NCBI GenBank assembly: GCA_020723965.1
Contig: DYHW01000004.1
Span: forward strand, 220,759 to 284,758
From: Melioribacter sp.
Lineage (GTDB): Bacteria > Bacteroidota > Ignavibacteria > Ignavibacteriales > Melioribacteraceae
Direction of reading: 5' to 3'
Length of the DNA stretch: 64,000 nt
This document shows positions 26,687 through 35,572 of this stretch, piece by piece. The notes beneath the pieces were generated by a model. That model searched no databases and had not been told where the DNA came from. It saw only the letters and a list, made by a program, of their open reading frames with translations. Position 1 is the first letter of the stretch; every line of letters begins with the position of its first letter. The translations under genes were made by a program, and so were the position numbers.

Positions 26687-27223
26687 TCATTTGCCAATAG
26701 TTTCAACTGTTATTTTTTCGTTTGTGTAGATGCAAATATCTGCTGCGGTTTTTAATGATTCTTCAACAATTTCTTTGGCAGAAAAAGAAGTGAATTTTTT
26801 TAACATCTTTGCAGCAGCAAGCGCGTACATTCCTCCGCTTCCAATGGCAACTATGTTGTCTTCCGGTTCTATAACGTCACCGGTTCCGGAAACTACATAA
26901 GCTTTATCTTCTGAAATAATGGCGAGCATCGCCTCGAGCCGGCGCAAATATTTATCTGTTCGCCAATCTTTTGCAAGCTCAACAACGGCACGGCTCACAT
27001 TGCCGCTGTATTGCTCAAGTTTTTCTTCGAAGCGCGCCAGTAATGTGAAAGCATCAGCAGTTGAACCGGCAAATCCGCAAATAACTTTTCCATTGAGGAG
27101 CTTGCGTATCTTCATTGAGTTATGCTTCATTACAGTATTGCCAAGCGTTACTTGACCATCGCCGCCGAGCGCAGCTTGATCATCTTTGATGATGCCAATA
27201 ATTGTTGTGGACCTAATTTTCAT
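26687..27223 (-). CDS. hslV: ATP-dependent protease proteolytic subunit HslV
   Basis: The protein has 178 residues. It is the threonine-protease ring that degrades substrates unfolded by HslU. The N-terminus reads MKIRSTTIIG; alignment with the family puts the catalytic Thr at residue 6, so a five-residue leader would be removed. Further landmarks are GDGQVTLGNTVMKHN, GFAGSTADAFTL, ELAKDWRTDK and GDICIYTNE-like AADICIYTNE. The first-strand GDGQ is preceded by Gly instead of the common Ala. hslU follows immediately. Confidence 0.97.
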   Translation of the reverse strand: MKIRSTTIIGIIKDDQAALGGDGQVTLGNTVMKHNSMKIRKLLNGKVICGFAGSTADAFTLLARFEEKLEQYSGNVSRAVVELAKDWRTDKYLRRLEAMLAIISEDKAYVVSGTGDVIEPEDNIVAIGSGGMYALAAAKMLKKFTSFSAKEIVEESLKTAADICIYTNEKITVETIGK

Positions 27224-27255
27224 TTTATTGTGTCTCCAATAGTTTAAAATTGTCG

Positions 27256-27903
27256 TTACGAACTTGTGGCTTCTGGCTTTCGTTGTAAAGACAATGTAAA
27301 AGGGATCAATCTTGGAACCCTCTTCTGATATTCTCTATACTTGCTGCCAAATACTTCAATTAGTTTGCGCTCTTCATAAATGGAGCCGATATAAAAATAA
27401 ACAACAATGCAGAGAAACATTACAAAATAGAACAAACTCATTGTTGGACGAAATCCTAAAAACAAAATTGAGAAGAAGTAAATAGGGTGTCGAACAAATT
27501 TAAACGCTCCTTCAATTTTTAAAGTTAGCTTTTCATCTAACTCATCTGCGCGGTAATTACCTCGCAAGTATCTCTCAATTTGAACAACCCCGAGAAACTC
27601 TTTCAAGTTGATCGGTCGTGCTGCCCATACCAATCCAATAAACGAAAGAACTTGGAGTGCAAATGTAATGATATCGAACGGATATTGTAAGTCGTAGACA
27701 ATCAGATCTGGCTTAGGAGTAATTATATAGAATACGGCAAAAATCAGTAAAGAAGAAACATTATAAAACATACGATAAAATGCGATTCTATTTCCTATTT
27801 TTTCTGCGAGAGCATATTTAATTTTTCTGGAAGCCAGCCAAGTGTGAGAAATTGCAAAGAGAGAAAAAAGAAGGACAATTAAAATTATGTTAAGAGCGGT
27901 CAT
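27256..27903 (-). CDS. Membrane methyltransferase-like protein (isoprenylcysteine methyltransferase family)
   Basis: The protein has 215 residues with about five membrane helices. The C-terminal half contains FVRHPIYFFSIL and EERKLIEVFGSKYREYQKRV, the RHP and ExL...YxxY signatures of ICMT/PEMT-type integral-membrane methyltransferases and NnrU-like relatives. The substrate in bacteria is generally unknown. Its start overlaps the rpoN stop by 4 bases (ATGA), so it is translated along with sigma-54. A link to sigma-54 function is not established. Confidence 0.8.
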   Translation of the reverse strand: MTALNIILIVLLFSLFAISHTWLASRKIKYALAEKIGNRIAFYRMFYNVSSLLIFAVFYIITPKPDLIVYDLQYPFDIITFALQVLSFIGLVWAARPINLKEFLGVVQIERYLRGNYRADELDEKLTLKIEGAFKFVRHPIYFFSILFLGFRPTMSLFYFVMFLCIVVYFYIGSIYEERKLIEVFGSKYREYQKRVPRLIPFTLSLQRKPEATSS

Positions 27904-29369
27904 AGTTCCTTTCGTAAACGCGCAACCGGAATTTTCAGCGCTTCTCGGTATTTCGCAACCGTGCGTCTAGCAATGTGAATCCCTTTCTCTTGAAGAATAC
28001 TGGCAATTTTGTCATCGCTGTATGGATTTTCTTTTGGTTCGTTATGGCAAATTTCTTTTATCAGTTCCTTTATATGCTTGTTCGATATTTCATCTCCGCT
28101 GTCAGTCGATAAACCTTCGCTGAAAAAATATTTCAACTCATGAATGCCTTGTGGACTCTGAACAAATTTACCGTTTACAACCCGGCTGATAGTTGATATA
28201 TCCATCATTATTTCGTCGGCAATGTCTTTGTAGATCATAGGTTTTAAGAAACGGGGGCCCATTTCAAAAAACTCGAATTGCCTTTCAAGAATTGACCTCA
28301 TTATTTTCATCAGAGTTACGCGTCTCTGCTGGAGAGAAGCAATAAACCATTTTGCCGATTCGAATTTTTCGCGCAAAAATTTATGAGTTTCTTTTTCGCG
28401 CTCGGGGATTTTTCTTTTACGCTTATTAAAGTCAATCATTTCAAGATACGATTTACTTATCGTAACCGAAGGAACGCTTCTATCGTTAAGAGTAACAATG
28501 TAGTTATCCTCTATTTTTTCGATAATGAAATCGGGCGTAACCTGATTCATCTCTTCTGAATCAATATTGCCTTCCCCGGGTTTAGGGTTTAGCCGCAATA
28601 TCAGATCGATAGTTGCACGAAACGTCTCTTTGGAAAGGTCAACTGCTTTTTGAATTGCATCGAATCTCTTGTTAGCGAAATCTTCAAAATGCTCAGAAAG
28701 AATTTTTTCTGCCAGATAAGAATAATAGGGGTCGTATGACGAATTTTTAATCTGAACCAAAAGACATTCTTGCAGACCGCGCGCCGCTATTCCAACCGGA
28801 TCCAAAGTTTGAATCTGTTTCAAAATTTTTTCTGCCTGGTCAAGCGTAACATCTATATGATCGAAAAGCTTTAATTCGTGTACAATCTTTTGCATATCCG
28901 CTTTGAAATATCCGTCTTTGTCTAAACTACCAATAATATTTTCGCCAAGTATCATTTCATCTTCGCTTAGATCTAGCATATGAAGCTGATCAATCAAATA
29001 TTCGCGTAAAGATTTTTTTTGCGGAGCTATCGGCTGCACTTTCTCTTCGTCACGGCTTCTATTCAATCTATCAAACTCGTGTTCGGATTCAATCTCATTC
29101 ATAAAATCTTCAAGATCGAACTCATCTTCTTTGCTGTCGTATTTTTCTTCTTCATCTTCTGCTGTTTTATCTTCGCTGTCTTCAGATTCTTCTCTCTGTT
29201 CTAAATCGAATTCTTCATCTAGTGTTTCTTCAAGAATTGGGTTCAACTCAAGTTCGGTCTTAATTCGTTGCTCAAGCGCAAGCGTATTAAGCTGAAGCAG
29301 TTTCTGATATTGAATCTGCTGAGGAGAAAGTTTCTGTTGAAGTGATAATTTTTGCAGAAGTGATAACAT
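27900..29369 (-). CDS. rpoN: RNA polymerase sigma-54 factor
   Basis: The protein has 489 residues. The N-terminal activator-responsive region is Gln/Leu-rich (LSLQQKLSPQQIQYQKLLQL). It is followed by a long acidic stretch (about 50-110), the core-binding region, the helix-turn-helix (DISTISRVVNGKFVQSP) and the RpoN box ARRTVAKYRE near the C-terminus, which reads the -24 element. Activation needs AAA+ activators; three are encoded in this window (5802, 40389, 51223). The next gene downstream overlaps by 4 bases, and the DUF3109 gene lies 2 bases upstream, so it sits in a tight operon. Confidence 0.97.
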   Translation of the reverse strand: MLSLLQKLSLQQKLSPQQIQYQKLLQLNTLALEQRIKTELELNPILEETLDEEFDLEQREESEDSEDKTAEDEEEKYDSKEDEFDLEDFMNEIESEHEFDRLNRSRDEEKVQPIAPQKKSLREYLIDQLHMLDLSEDEMILGENIIGSLDKDGYFKADMQKIVHELKLFDHIDVTLDQAEKILKQIQTLDPVGIAARGLQECLLVQIKNSSYDPYYSYLAEKILSEHFEDFANKRFDAIQKAVDLSKETFRATIDLILRLNPKPGEGNIDSEEMNQVTPDFIIEKIEDNYIVTLNDRSVPSVTISKSYLEMIDFNKRKRKIPEREKETHKFLREKFESAKWFIASLQQRRVTLMKIMRSILERQFEFFEMGPRFLKPMIYKDIADEIMMDISTISRVVNGKFVQSPQGIHELKYFFSEGLSTDSGDEISNKHIKELIKEICHNEPKENPYSDDKIASILQEKGIHIARRTVAKYREALKIPVARLRKEL

Positions 29370-29371
29370 AA

Positions 29372-29938
29372 CTAACTTTTAATTATTTCTTTTGTTCTGA
29401 GCAACCATTCATTTCCGAATTTCCGTATAAGTCCATCTTTGCAGAAATCGATTATTTTTGTTTTATTATTATTTCCTAGTTCAAGAGCGGGCTGGCATTC
29501 GCTATATTTTTCATAACGCAAAACAGTTCCCCCGAAATTCGAGATGCGAATTGGAAATAAATGACATGAAACAGGTTTTATAAAACTAATTTTTCGGTTA
29601 TAATATGCTTTCACAATACCGCATTTTGCAATTTCACCATCGAAAGTTACAAAAACGCAGGCTCTGTTGTTTAAACTTCGCGTCATTAGTTCATTTTCTT
29701 TCTTAATCCAAAAATTGTTCTTTTCAATTTCTTTCTTATGCTCTTGCGGCAAATATTCTAGAATAACAGAAAGAACTTTTGAAATTTCTTCTATTTCAGA
29801 TAAAGTTATTGGAGCTCCATAGTCACTTTCCATTGTGCAACACGCGCCTTTGCATTTGCTAAGATCACATGTAAAATTAGTGTCAACAACTTCTTTGTTA
29901 ACTATTACGCCATCTATTTGAATGAAATCTGAATTCAT
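29372..29938 (-). CDS. DUF3109 family cysteine-rich protein
   Basis: The protein has 188 residues. It shows the family's cysteine set: CDLSKCKGACC near the start, then single Cys in ACVFV, AKCGIV, SCHLFPIR and SECQPAL. The spacing suggests a metal or iron-sulfur site. It is soluble and the function is unknown. It is the first gene of the run DUF3109-rpoN-ICMT-like, ending 2 bases before rpoN. The pairing with rpoN seems unlikely to be functional on its own evidence. Confidence 0.88.
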   Translation of the reverse strand: MNSDFIQIDGVIVNKEVVDTNFTCDLSKCKGACCTMESDYGAPITLSEIEEISKVLSVILEYLPQEHKKEIEKNNFWIKKENELMTRSLNNRACVFVTFDGEIAKCGIVKAYYNRKISFIKPVSCHLFPIRISNFGGTVLRYEKYSECQPALELGNNNKTKIIDFCKDGLIRKFGNEWLLRTKEIIKS

Positions 29939-30137
29939 AAATTATACACGCTGAAGGATGAGTGGTTACTAATGATATTTTTTTTACAAATTGAAAAAAT
30001 AGTTTTTGCGAAAAGATACAAATTTTGCTCTATTCAAAAAAGAAAGCGGAACGAATTTTTAGTATCTGATATTGAAAAAAAAATGAAACAAACGGCGGAA
30101 TTATTTTAAATTTTTTTAAAAGAAACTTTTTCCCTCC

Positions 30138-30167
30138 TTGTAAGTCTAAATAGGCGATAAAAATTTG
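30138..30167 (+). promoter_or_regulatory. Possible Bacteroidota-type promoter for the DUF5916 gene
   Basis: TTG (30138-30140) lies 19 bases before AAAATTTG (30160-30167), close to the TTG / TAnnTTTG layout of primary-sigma promoters in Bacteroidota. The first base of the -7 box does not match. An AAAGGAGG ribosome binding site follows before ATG 30191. Confidence 0.3.
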
Positions 30168-30190
30168 ATATTTGCAAAGGAGGATCATAT

Positions 30191-32842
30191 ATGAAAAAAT
30201 TTATACCGCTCTTTCTAATATTACTTCAAGCTACACTATTTGCAGAAGGAGGGGGCATCAGCTCTGACAAAGCGATAGTTGCATACAAAATCAACAACAC
30301 AAAAGTAAAAATTGATGGAAACCTTGTTGAACCCGTTTGGCAGCAAATCCCAGTCAAAGAATTTACACAGCGAGACCCAAACGAAGGAAAACCTGCATCA
30401 GAAGAAACTAACGTGTGGATAGCATACGATGAAGATAATATTTATGTCGCAGCACGATTGAAAGATTCTAATCCGCATCTAATTGATGCAAGTCTTGGAA
30501 GACGCGATGCATACATAGACTCCGATTGGTTTGGTTTTTATGTTGATCCTTATAACGATAAACGTACCGGCTACTTTTTTGCCGTAAATGCAGGCGGAAC
30601 TATTGTTGACGGAACTTTATTTAACGATGGCTGGGATGATGCGACTTGGGACGGAATTTGGGAAGTTAAAACAAGCATTGATGATAGCGGCTGGTCTGTT
30701 GAAATGAGAATTCCATTTTCTCAACTTCGCTTTAATGAGAACGAAGAAATGACTTGGGGTGTAAACTTTGCAAGGGAAATTAAACGCTTTAATGAACGAT
30801 CTTTTTATATAATGGTTCCTAAGAATGAAAGCGGATTCGTTTCCCGATTTGCGCCTCTTCAAGGATTATCCGGAATAAAACCGGAACAAAGATTAGAAAT
30901 TCTTCCGTATGCTGTTCAAAAAGCGCAGTATTTAAAACATGATTCAAACGATCCTTTCTATAAAAGCAATCAATATAAAACCTCGCTCGGCGCCGATTTA
31001 AAAATTGGAGTAGGAAGCAATTTAAACATTGATGCGACTTTTAATCCGGATTTTGGACAAGTTGAAGTTGACCCCGCAGTAATAAATTTAACTGCATTCG
31101 AATCTTACTTTCAAGAGAAAAGACCATTCTTTATTGAAGGGGCAAATACTTTTATGTTTGGAATTGGAGGCGCAAACAATAACATGGGTCTTAACTTTAA
31201 CTGGCCTCAACTTTTTTATTCAAGAAGAATTGGAAGAGCGCCGCAGGGAAGAACATCTTCTGCGCAGTTTGTAGATTTTCCTACAGAGACAAGGATTATT
31301 GGCGCAGCAAAATTAACAGGAAAAATAAATGAATCCACCGCTATTGGTGCCGTCAGTGCGGTAACAGAAAGAACTTTTGCTACTCTTTTTAATAATGGTA
31401 TTAAAACCCAAGAACAGGTAGAGCCGCTCACTCACTACGGTGTTCTTCGGGCAAAAAAAGAATTTAATGATAGGAATCAATCATTGGGTTTTATGTTAAC
31501 ATCAGTAAGCAGGAATTTAAACTATGAGCCGCTAAAATCTCGTCTTGCGCAAAATGCTTTAGCATTTGGTTTGGATGGTTGGACTTTTTTAGATAGCAAT
31601 CAAGATTATATTATCACCGGCGCTTTTGCCGGTTCTTACATAAAAGGCACAAAAGAATTTATTCAGCGTTTGCAAAAACAGCCCTACAGATATTTTCAAA
31701 GACCAGATGCTACTTATGCAACTTATGATCCGGAGAGAACTTCTCTTTCGGGCTGGTACGGTAGAGTTATGCTGAACAAACAAAAAGGAGATTTATTTTT
31801 AAATGCTGCAATCGGCGCAGCTTCGCCCGGTTTTGAATATAACGACCTCGGATTTCAATGGCTTGCAGATAGAATTAACGCTCATTTTGTTCTTGGTTAT
31901 AAATGGTTCGAACCGTCAGGTATCTTCAGAAGAAAAATGATTTACGCTGCTGCAGCGCGAAGTTATGATTTTGAGGGGAACCTTAACAGCAGTTTTATTT
32001 GGTTAAGATCTAACTTGACTTTTATGAATTATTGGGGTATCGGATTACAGGGGGCTTATTCTTTTGAATCGCTTAACAAAACAAGTACACGCGGCGGACC
32101 TCTTGTACTAAATCCTGCCGGTTACTCAATTTATCTTTCGTTCAATTCAGATTCGCGCGAAAGAATTTATTTTGATTTTGAGTTTGAATATAAAAAAAAT
32201 GAACTTGGCGGTAAAGGTTCTTCACTTGCTGCAAATGTAAATTGGCTCCCAAGCCCTCAGCTTAATTTTAGTATTGGTCCTAGGTATGATTTAAACTTGG
32301 ATACTAGACAGTGGGTGGGAAATTTTACAGATGCAACAGCGCTGCACACTTATGGAATACGATATGTGTTCAGCGATATTGAACAAAAAACTATTTCTGC
32401 AAACATTAGATTAAATTGGAGCTTTAGCCCAGCGCTTAGTTTACAATTATTTTTGCAGCCATTTTTTGCTGTTGGCAATTATAGCAATTTCAAAGAACTT
32501 GCCCGCCCAAGAAGTTTAGACTTAAATACGTACGGAAAAAACAATTCAACTATTAGTTTGGATAAACAAGAGAACATCTATAAAATCGACCCCGATGGAA
32601 ACGGACCCGCAACATCATTTTCATTAAGTAATCCGGATTTTAATTACAAATCGCTTAGAGGCAATCTGGTTTTAAGATGGGAAGCTTTGCCTGGCTCTAT
32701 ATTTTATTTTGTCTGGTCGCATGATCAAACTAATTATCAAGATGCCGGTAGTTTTGAATTAGCTCGAGATTTCAAAAATCTTTGGAAGAGCGATGGTAAT
32801 GATGTGTTTTTGATTAAATTTTCTTATTGGCTTGATATTTAA
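30191..32842 (+). CDS. DUF5916 outer-membrane protein with N-terminal CBM9-like domain
   Basis: The protein has 883 residues with a signal peptide (1 to about 19). Residues about 35-235 form a CBM9-like beta sandwich (KIDGNLVEPVWQQIP, EETNVWIAYDEDNIYVAARL). The rest is a DUF5916 barrel with NPDFGQVEVDPAVINLTAFESYF, then EKRPFFIEGANTF and FYSRRIGR, ending SYWLDI. Such proteins are common in Bacteroidota and Ignavibacteria and may bind or import glycans, but no activity is proven. It has an unusually strong AAAGGAGG Shine-Dalgarno for this window. It stands alone with a terminator after it. Confidence 0.92.
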   Translation: MKKFIPLFLILLQATLFAEGGGISSDKAIVAYKINNTKVKIDGNLVEPVWQQIPVKEFTQRDPNEGKPASEETNVWIAYDEDNIYVAARLKDSNPHLIDASLGRRDAYIDSDWFGFYVDPYNDKRTGYFFAVNAGGTIVDGTLFNDGWDDATWDGIWEVKTSIDDSGWSVEMRIPFSQLRFNENEEMTWGVNFAREIKRFNERSFYIMVPKNESGFVSRFAPLQGLSGIKPEQRLEILPYAVQKAQYLKHDSNDPFYKSNQYKTSLGADLKIGVGSNLNIDATFNPDFGQVEVDPAVINLTAFESYFQEKRPFFIEGANTFMFGIGGANNNMGLNFNWPQLFYSRRIGRAPQGRTSSAQFVDFPTETRIIGAAKLTGKINESTAIGAVSAVTERTFATLFNNGIKTQEQVEPLTHYGVLRAKKEFNDRNQSLGFMLTSVSRNLNYEPLKSRLAQNALAFGLDGWTFLDSNQDYIITGAFAGSYIKGTKEFIQRLQKQPYRYFQRPDATYATYDPERTSLSGWYGRVMLNKQKGDLFLNAAIGAASPGFEYNDLGFQWLADRINAHFVLGYKWFEPSGIFRRKMIYAAAARSYDFEGNLNSSFIWLRSNLTFMNYWGIGLQGAYSFESLNKTSTRGGPLVLNPAGYSIYLSFNSDSRERIYFDFEFEYKKNELGGKGSSLAANVNWLPSPQLNFSIGPRYDLNLDTRQWVGNFTDATALHTYGIRYVFSDIEQKTISANIRLNWSFSPALSLQLFLQPFFAVGNYSNFKELARPRSLDLNTYGKNNSTISLDKQENIYKIDPDGNGPATSFSLSNPDFNYKSLRGNLVLRWEALPGSIFYFVWSHDQTNYQDAGSFELARDFKNLWKSDGNDVFLIKFSYWLDI

Positions 32843-32861
32843 TTGCCACTTGTTAGTTGTT

Positions 32862-32899
32862 AATACAAAAATTCCGGCATACGCTGGATTTTTTGTATT
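32862..32899 (+). terminator. Terminator after the DUF5916 gene
   Basis: AATACAAAAA (32862-32871) pairs with TTTTTGTATT (32890-32899), enclosing an inner tcc/gga stem with a short GC-rich loop. The T-run on the right arm makes a rho-independent terminator, and the symmetric A-run would let it work from either side. Confidence 0.65.
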
Positions 32900-33007
32900 A
32901 TTCTCTCGTCGATATGTTATACGCTATTTTATAGTTATAGTTCATATCAATGCATCTCTATTTCGATTAAAATTCCTATTTTAATCTGAATTCAAAAAAA
33001 ATATTAT

Positions 33008-34606
33008 ATGAAAGATCAATGCTTTGATGTTGTGATTGTTGGAGCCGGACTGGCTGGGTTATATGCGGCAAAGTATGCGTCTCGTTTTTGCAAAGTTGCA
33101 GTTATCGCTAAAACTACAATTATACTTTCCAATTCATATTGGGCACAAGGAGGAATTGCAGCTGCAATAAGTTCAACCGATTCACCGCAGCTTCACTACG
33201 AAGACACGATAAAAGCAGGAAGAAATTTATCTAATAGTAACGCCGTAAGAATTTTAACCGAGGAAGGAAAAACTCTTGTGGAAGAACTAATAGAGATGGG
33301 AATGCCTTTCGACAAAGCCAACAGAAAATTTGCTTTGGGTCTAGAAGGAGGGCATTCTGTGCCAAGAGTTTTACATGCCGGAGGCGATGCAACAGGAAAA
33401 GAACTGGTTAATTTTATTTCCAAGTTCGTTTTAGATAATAATCAAATTACATTTTTTGAAAATACTCTTGTTTACAAGTTGATTGTCTCTGAGGAGGAAT
33501 GCTTGGGTGTTTATGCTTACGATATTCTTAAACAAGAAGATTTGATGATTACAGGTAAAACAACGGTTATTGCATCAGGCGGCGGCTGTGCAATTTACTC
33601 ACGCACAACAAATCCGCCTTCATCAATCGGCGAAGGGATTTCTCTTGCTTACGATGCCGGAGCCGAAGTTGAAAGCATGGAGTTTATTCAGTTTCATCCC
33701 ACATCATTTTATTCAGAAAGTGGAGAAACGTTTTTAATTAGTGAAGCAGTGCGCGGCGAAGGAGCTTTCATTGTCAATCACAGTGGAGAAAGATTTTTGA
33801 AAGAATCGGGGTATGCAGAACTTTCGCCGCGTGATGTTGTTACAGAAGCAATTTTTTCGGAGATGAAAATTTCCGGCAAACCTTGTGTCTTTTTAAAGCT
33901 CGATCATCTCAATGCAGAAAGAATTAGGAATAATTTTTCAAATATTTACGATGAAGCACTTAAATTTGGAATTGATATAACAAAGGACCCTGTTCCCGTT
34001 GCTCCAGCTGCACATTATATGATAGGCGGAATTAAGACAGGTTTAAACGCGGAGACAAATATTAAACGTTTGTATGCCGTGGGTGAAGCGGCATCAACGG
34101 GCGTTCATGGCGCTAATCGGCTTGCAAGCAATTCTCTTCTCGAATGTATTGTTTTCGGGAAAAGAGCCATAGAGCACGCATTAAAAAATTGCAACAATTC
34201 AATATGCGCGTCATCAGAAGTTGAACAGATTAAATTCAGAATCGATTCGAACAAAGAAAAATTATTGACGGAAATTAGAAAGGATATTTCCAATTTAATG
34301 TGGACTAATGTGGGTATAATAAGATCAAAACGCTCGCTTAAAATAACATCAGAACACCTTGAACATCTTTACATAAAACACTATGGAAAAAAATTTGAAT
34401 ATTATTCGCTACAGATAAAATGCTTAATTGAAATAGCAACTATAATAACCCGTTCTGCTCTTCTAAGAGAAGAAAGCAGGGGTTGTCATATTCGGGAAGA
34501 TTTTCCGGATGAGAATCAAGATTTTCAAAAAACAATTGTTTGCGAAAAAGGTAAGGGCGAATATTTTATTAGGTTGCCTTATGCAAAAGATGAAAATCTG
34601 TCTTAA
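33008..34606 (+). CDS. nadB: L-aspartate oxidase
   Basis: The protein has 532 residues. It oxidises L-aspartate to iminoaspartate with FAD, the first step of NAD synthesis from aspartate. The FAD-binding motif is VVIVGAGLAGLYAA; SYWAQGGIAAA, the HSVPRVLHAGGDATG substrate segment, QFHPTSFY and the GVHGANRLASNSLLEC segment are all NadB-type. The C-terminus is slightly different from E. coli but has RSALLREESRGCHIREDFP. It is the first gene of nadB-nadC-nadA; 100 bases separate it from nadC and contain a tiny ORF with a strong ribosome binding site. Confidence 0.96.
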   Translation: MKDQCFDVVIVGAGLAGLYAAKYASRFCKVAVIAKTTIILSNSYWAQGGIAAAISSTDSPQLHYEDTIKAGRNLSNSNAVRILTEEGKTLVEELIEMGMPFDKANRKFALGLEGGHSVPRVLHAGGDATGKELVNFISKFVLDNNQITFFENTLVYKLIVSEEECLGVYAYDILKQEDLMITGKTTVIASGGGCAIYSRTTNPPSSIGEGISLAYDAGAEVESMEFIQFHPTSFYSESGETFLISEAVRGEGAFIVNHSGERFLKESGYAELSPRDVVTEAIFSEMKISGKPCVFLKLDHLNAERIRNNFSNIYDEALKFGIDITKDPVPVAPAAHYMIGGIKTGLNAETNIKRLYAVGEAASTGVHGANRLASNSLLECIVFGKRAIEHALKNCNNSICASSEVEQIKFRIDSNKEKLLTEIRKDISNLMWTNVGIIRSKRSLKITSEHLEHLYIKHYGKKFEYYSLQIKCLIEIATIITRSALLREESRGCHIREDFPDENQDFQKTIVCEKGKGEYFIRLPYAKDENLS

Positions 34607-34656
34607 TCGTAGTCATGATATTTTTCTTCCATTAAACGGAAAAAAAGAGGAGGATT

Positions 34657-34683
34657 ATGAACATGATTAAGACGAGCTATTAG
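34657..34683 (+). CDS. Eight-codon ORF with strong ribosome binding site, possible leader peptide
   Basis: AGAGGAGG lies 5 bases before an ATG that opens MNMIKTSY and stops at TAG 34681. It sits between nadB and nadC, ending 23 bases before the TTG start of nadC, which itself has only a weak GGG-type site. A short translated leader could couple translation into nadC. It could also be a chance Shine-Dalgarno-like sequence. Nothing in the peptide suggests a function. Confidence 0.4.
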   Translation: MNMIKTSY

Positions 34684-34706
34684 TTAAAAAAGGGATATCC
34701 TCAACA

Positions 34707-35531
34707 TTGAAAAAAATAGATAAAATTATTTCTACAGCGCTTAAAGAAGATATTGGCAGAGGCGATGTTACTACTAATCTGATCATTCCGCCGAATAAAA
34801 TTTCGAAAGCATATTTAATGGCAAAAGAAGATGGAGTAATTGCCGGGCTTTCAATCGCAAAAGCAGTTTTTCAAAAACTTGATAAAAACATTTCATGGGA
34901 AAGTTTAGTTAAAGAAGGAACAACTGTTTCTGCTGGAACAAAAATCGCTCGCTTAAAAGGTTCATACCGTGCTTTGTTAACAGGTGAAAGAACAGCACTA
35001 AATTTTTTGCAAAGAATATCCGGCATTGCAACTATAACTTCACATTTTGTGGAACGCGTAAGCGGCATGAAAGTAAAAATTCTTGACACGCGCAAGACAG
35101 CGCCGGGCTTACGGATTTTTGATAAGTATGCAGTGAAAATTGGCGGCGGAACAAATCACAGAATGGGGCTTTATGATATGGTGATGATTAAGGATAATCA
35201 CATCAAAGCCGTTGGAAACATTACTGTGGCAGTAAGTCAGATTAAAAAGAAATTAAAAAGAAAAATTAAGATTGAAGTTGAGACAACAAATCTTGCTGAA
35301 GTTCAAGAAGCATTATTTTGCGGCGCAGATATAATTATGCTTGATAACATGTCCCTGAAAATAATGAAAGATGCGGTTGGACTAATTGGACGTAAAACTA
35401 AAGTTGAAGCTTCAGGAAATGTTACGCTGGAAAATGTACGTTTAATTGCTGAAACCGGTGTCGATTTTATTTCTATTGGCGCATTAACTCATTCCGTAAA
35501 AGCGCTCGATATTGGGATGTATTTCGAATGA
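34707..35531 (+). CDS. nadC: Nicotinate-nucleotide diphosphorylase (carboxylating), quinolinate phosphoribosyltransferase
   Basis: The protein has 274 residues. It converts quinolinate and PRPP to nicotinate mononucleotide. Landmarks are ALKEDIGRGDVTTN at the start, the GERTALNFLQRISGIAT segment, DTRKTAPGLR, VMIKDNHIKAVG with the catalytic Lys, IKIEVETTNLAE, IIMLDNM and the closing ISIGALTHSVKALDIGM. The start is a TTG at 34707; an in-frame TAA at 34668 with no ATG in between leaves this as the only start that preserves the N-terminal motif. Confidence 0.96.
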   Translation: MKKIDKIISTALKEDIGRGDVTTNLIIPPNKISKAYLMAKEDGVIAGLSIAKAVFQKLDKNISWESLVKEGTTVSAGTKIARLKGSYRALLTGERTALNFLQRISGIATITSHFVERVSGMKVKILDTRKTAPGLRIFDKYAVKIGGGTNHRMGLYDMVMIKDNHIKAVGNITVAVSQIKKKLKRKIKIEVETTNLAEVQEALFCGADIIMLDNMSLKIMKDAVGLIGRKTKVEASGNVTLENVRLIAETGVDFISIGALTHSVKALDIGMYFE

Positions 35532-35572
35532 AGAAATTTATTTGCAGCATAATTTAAAAAGATCGGAATAAC

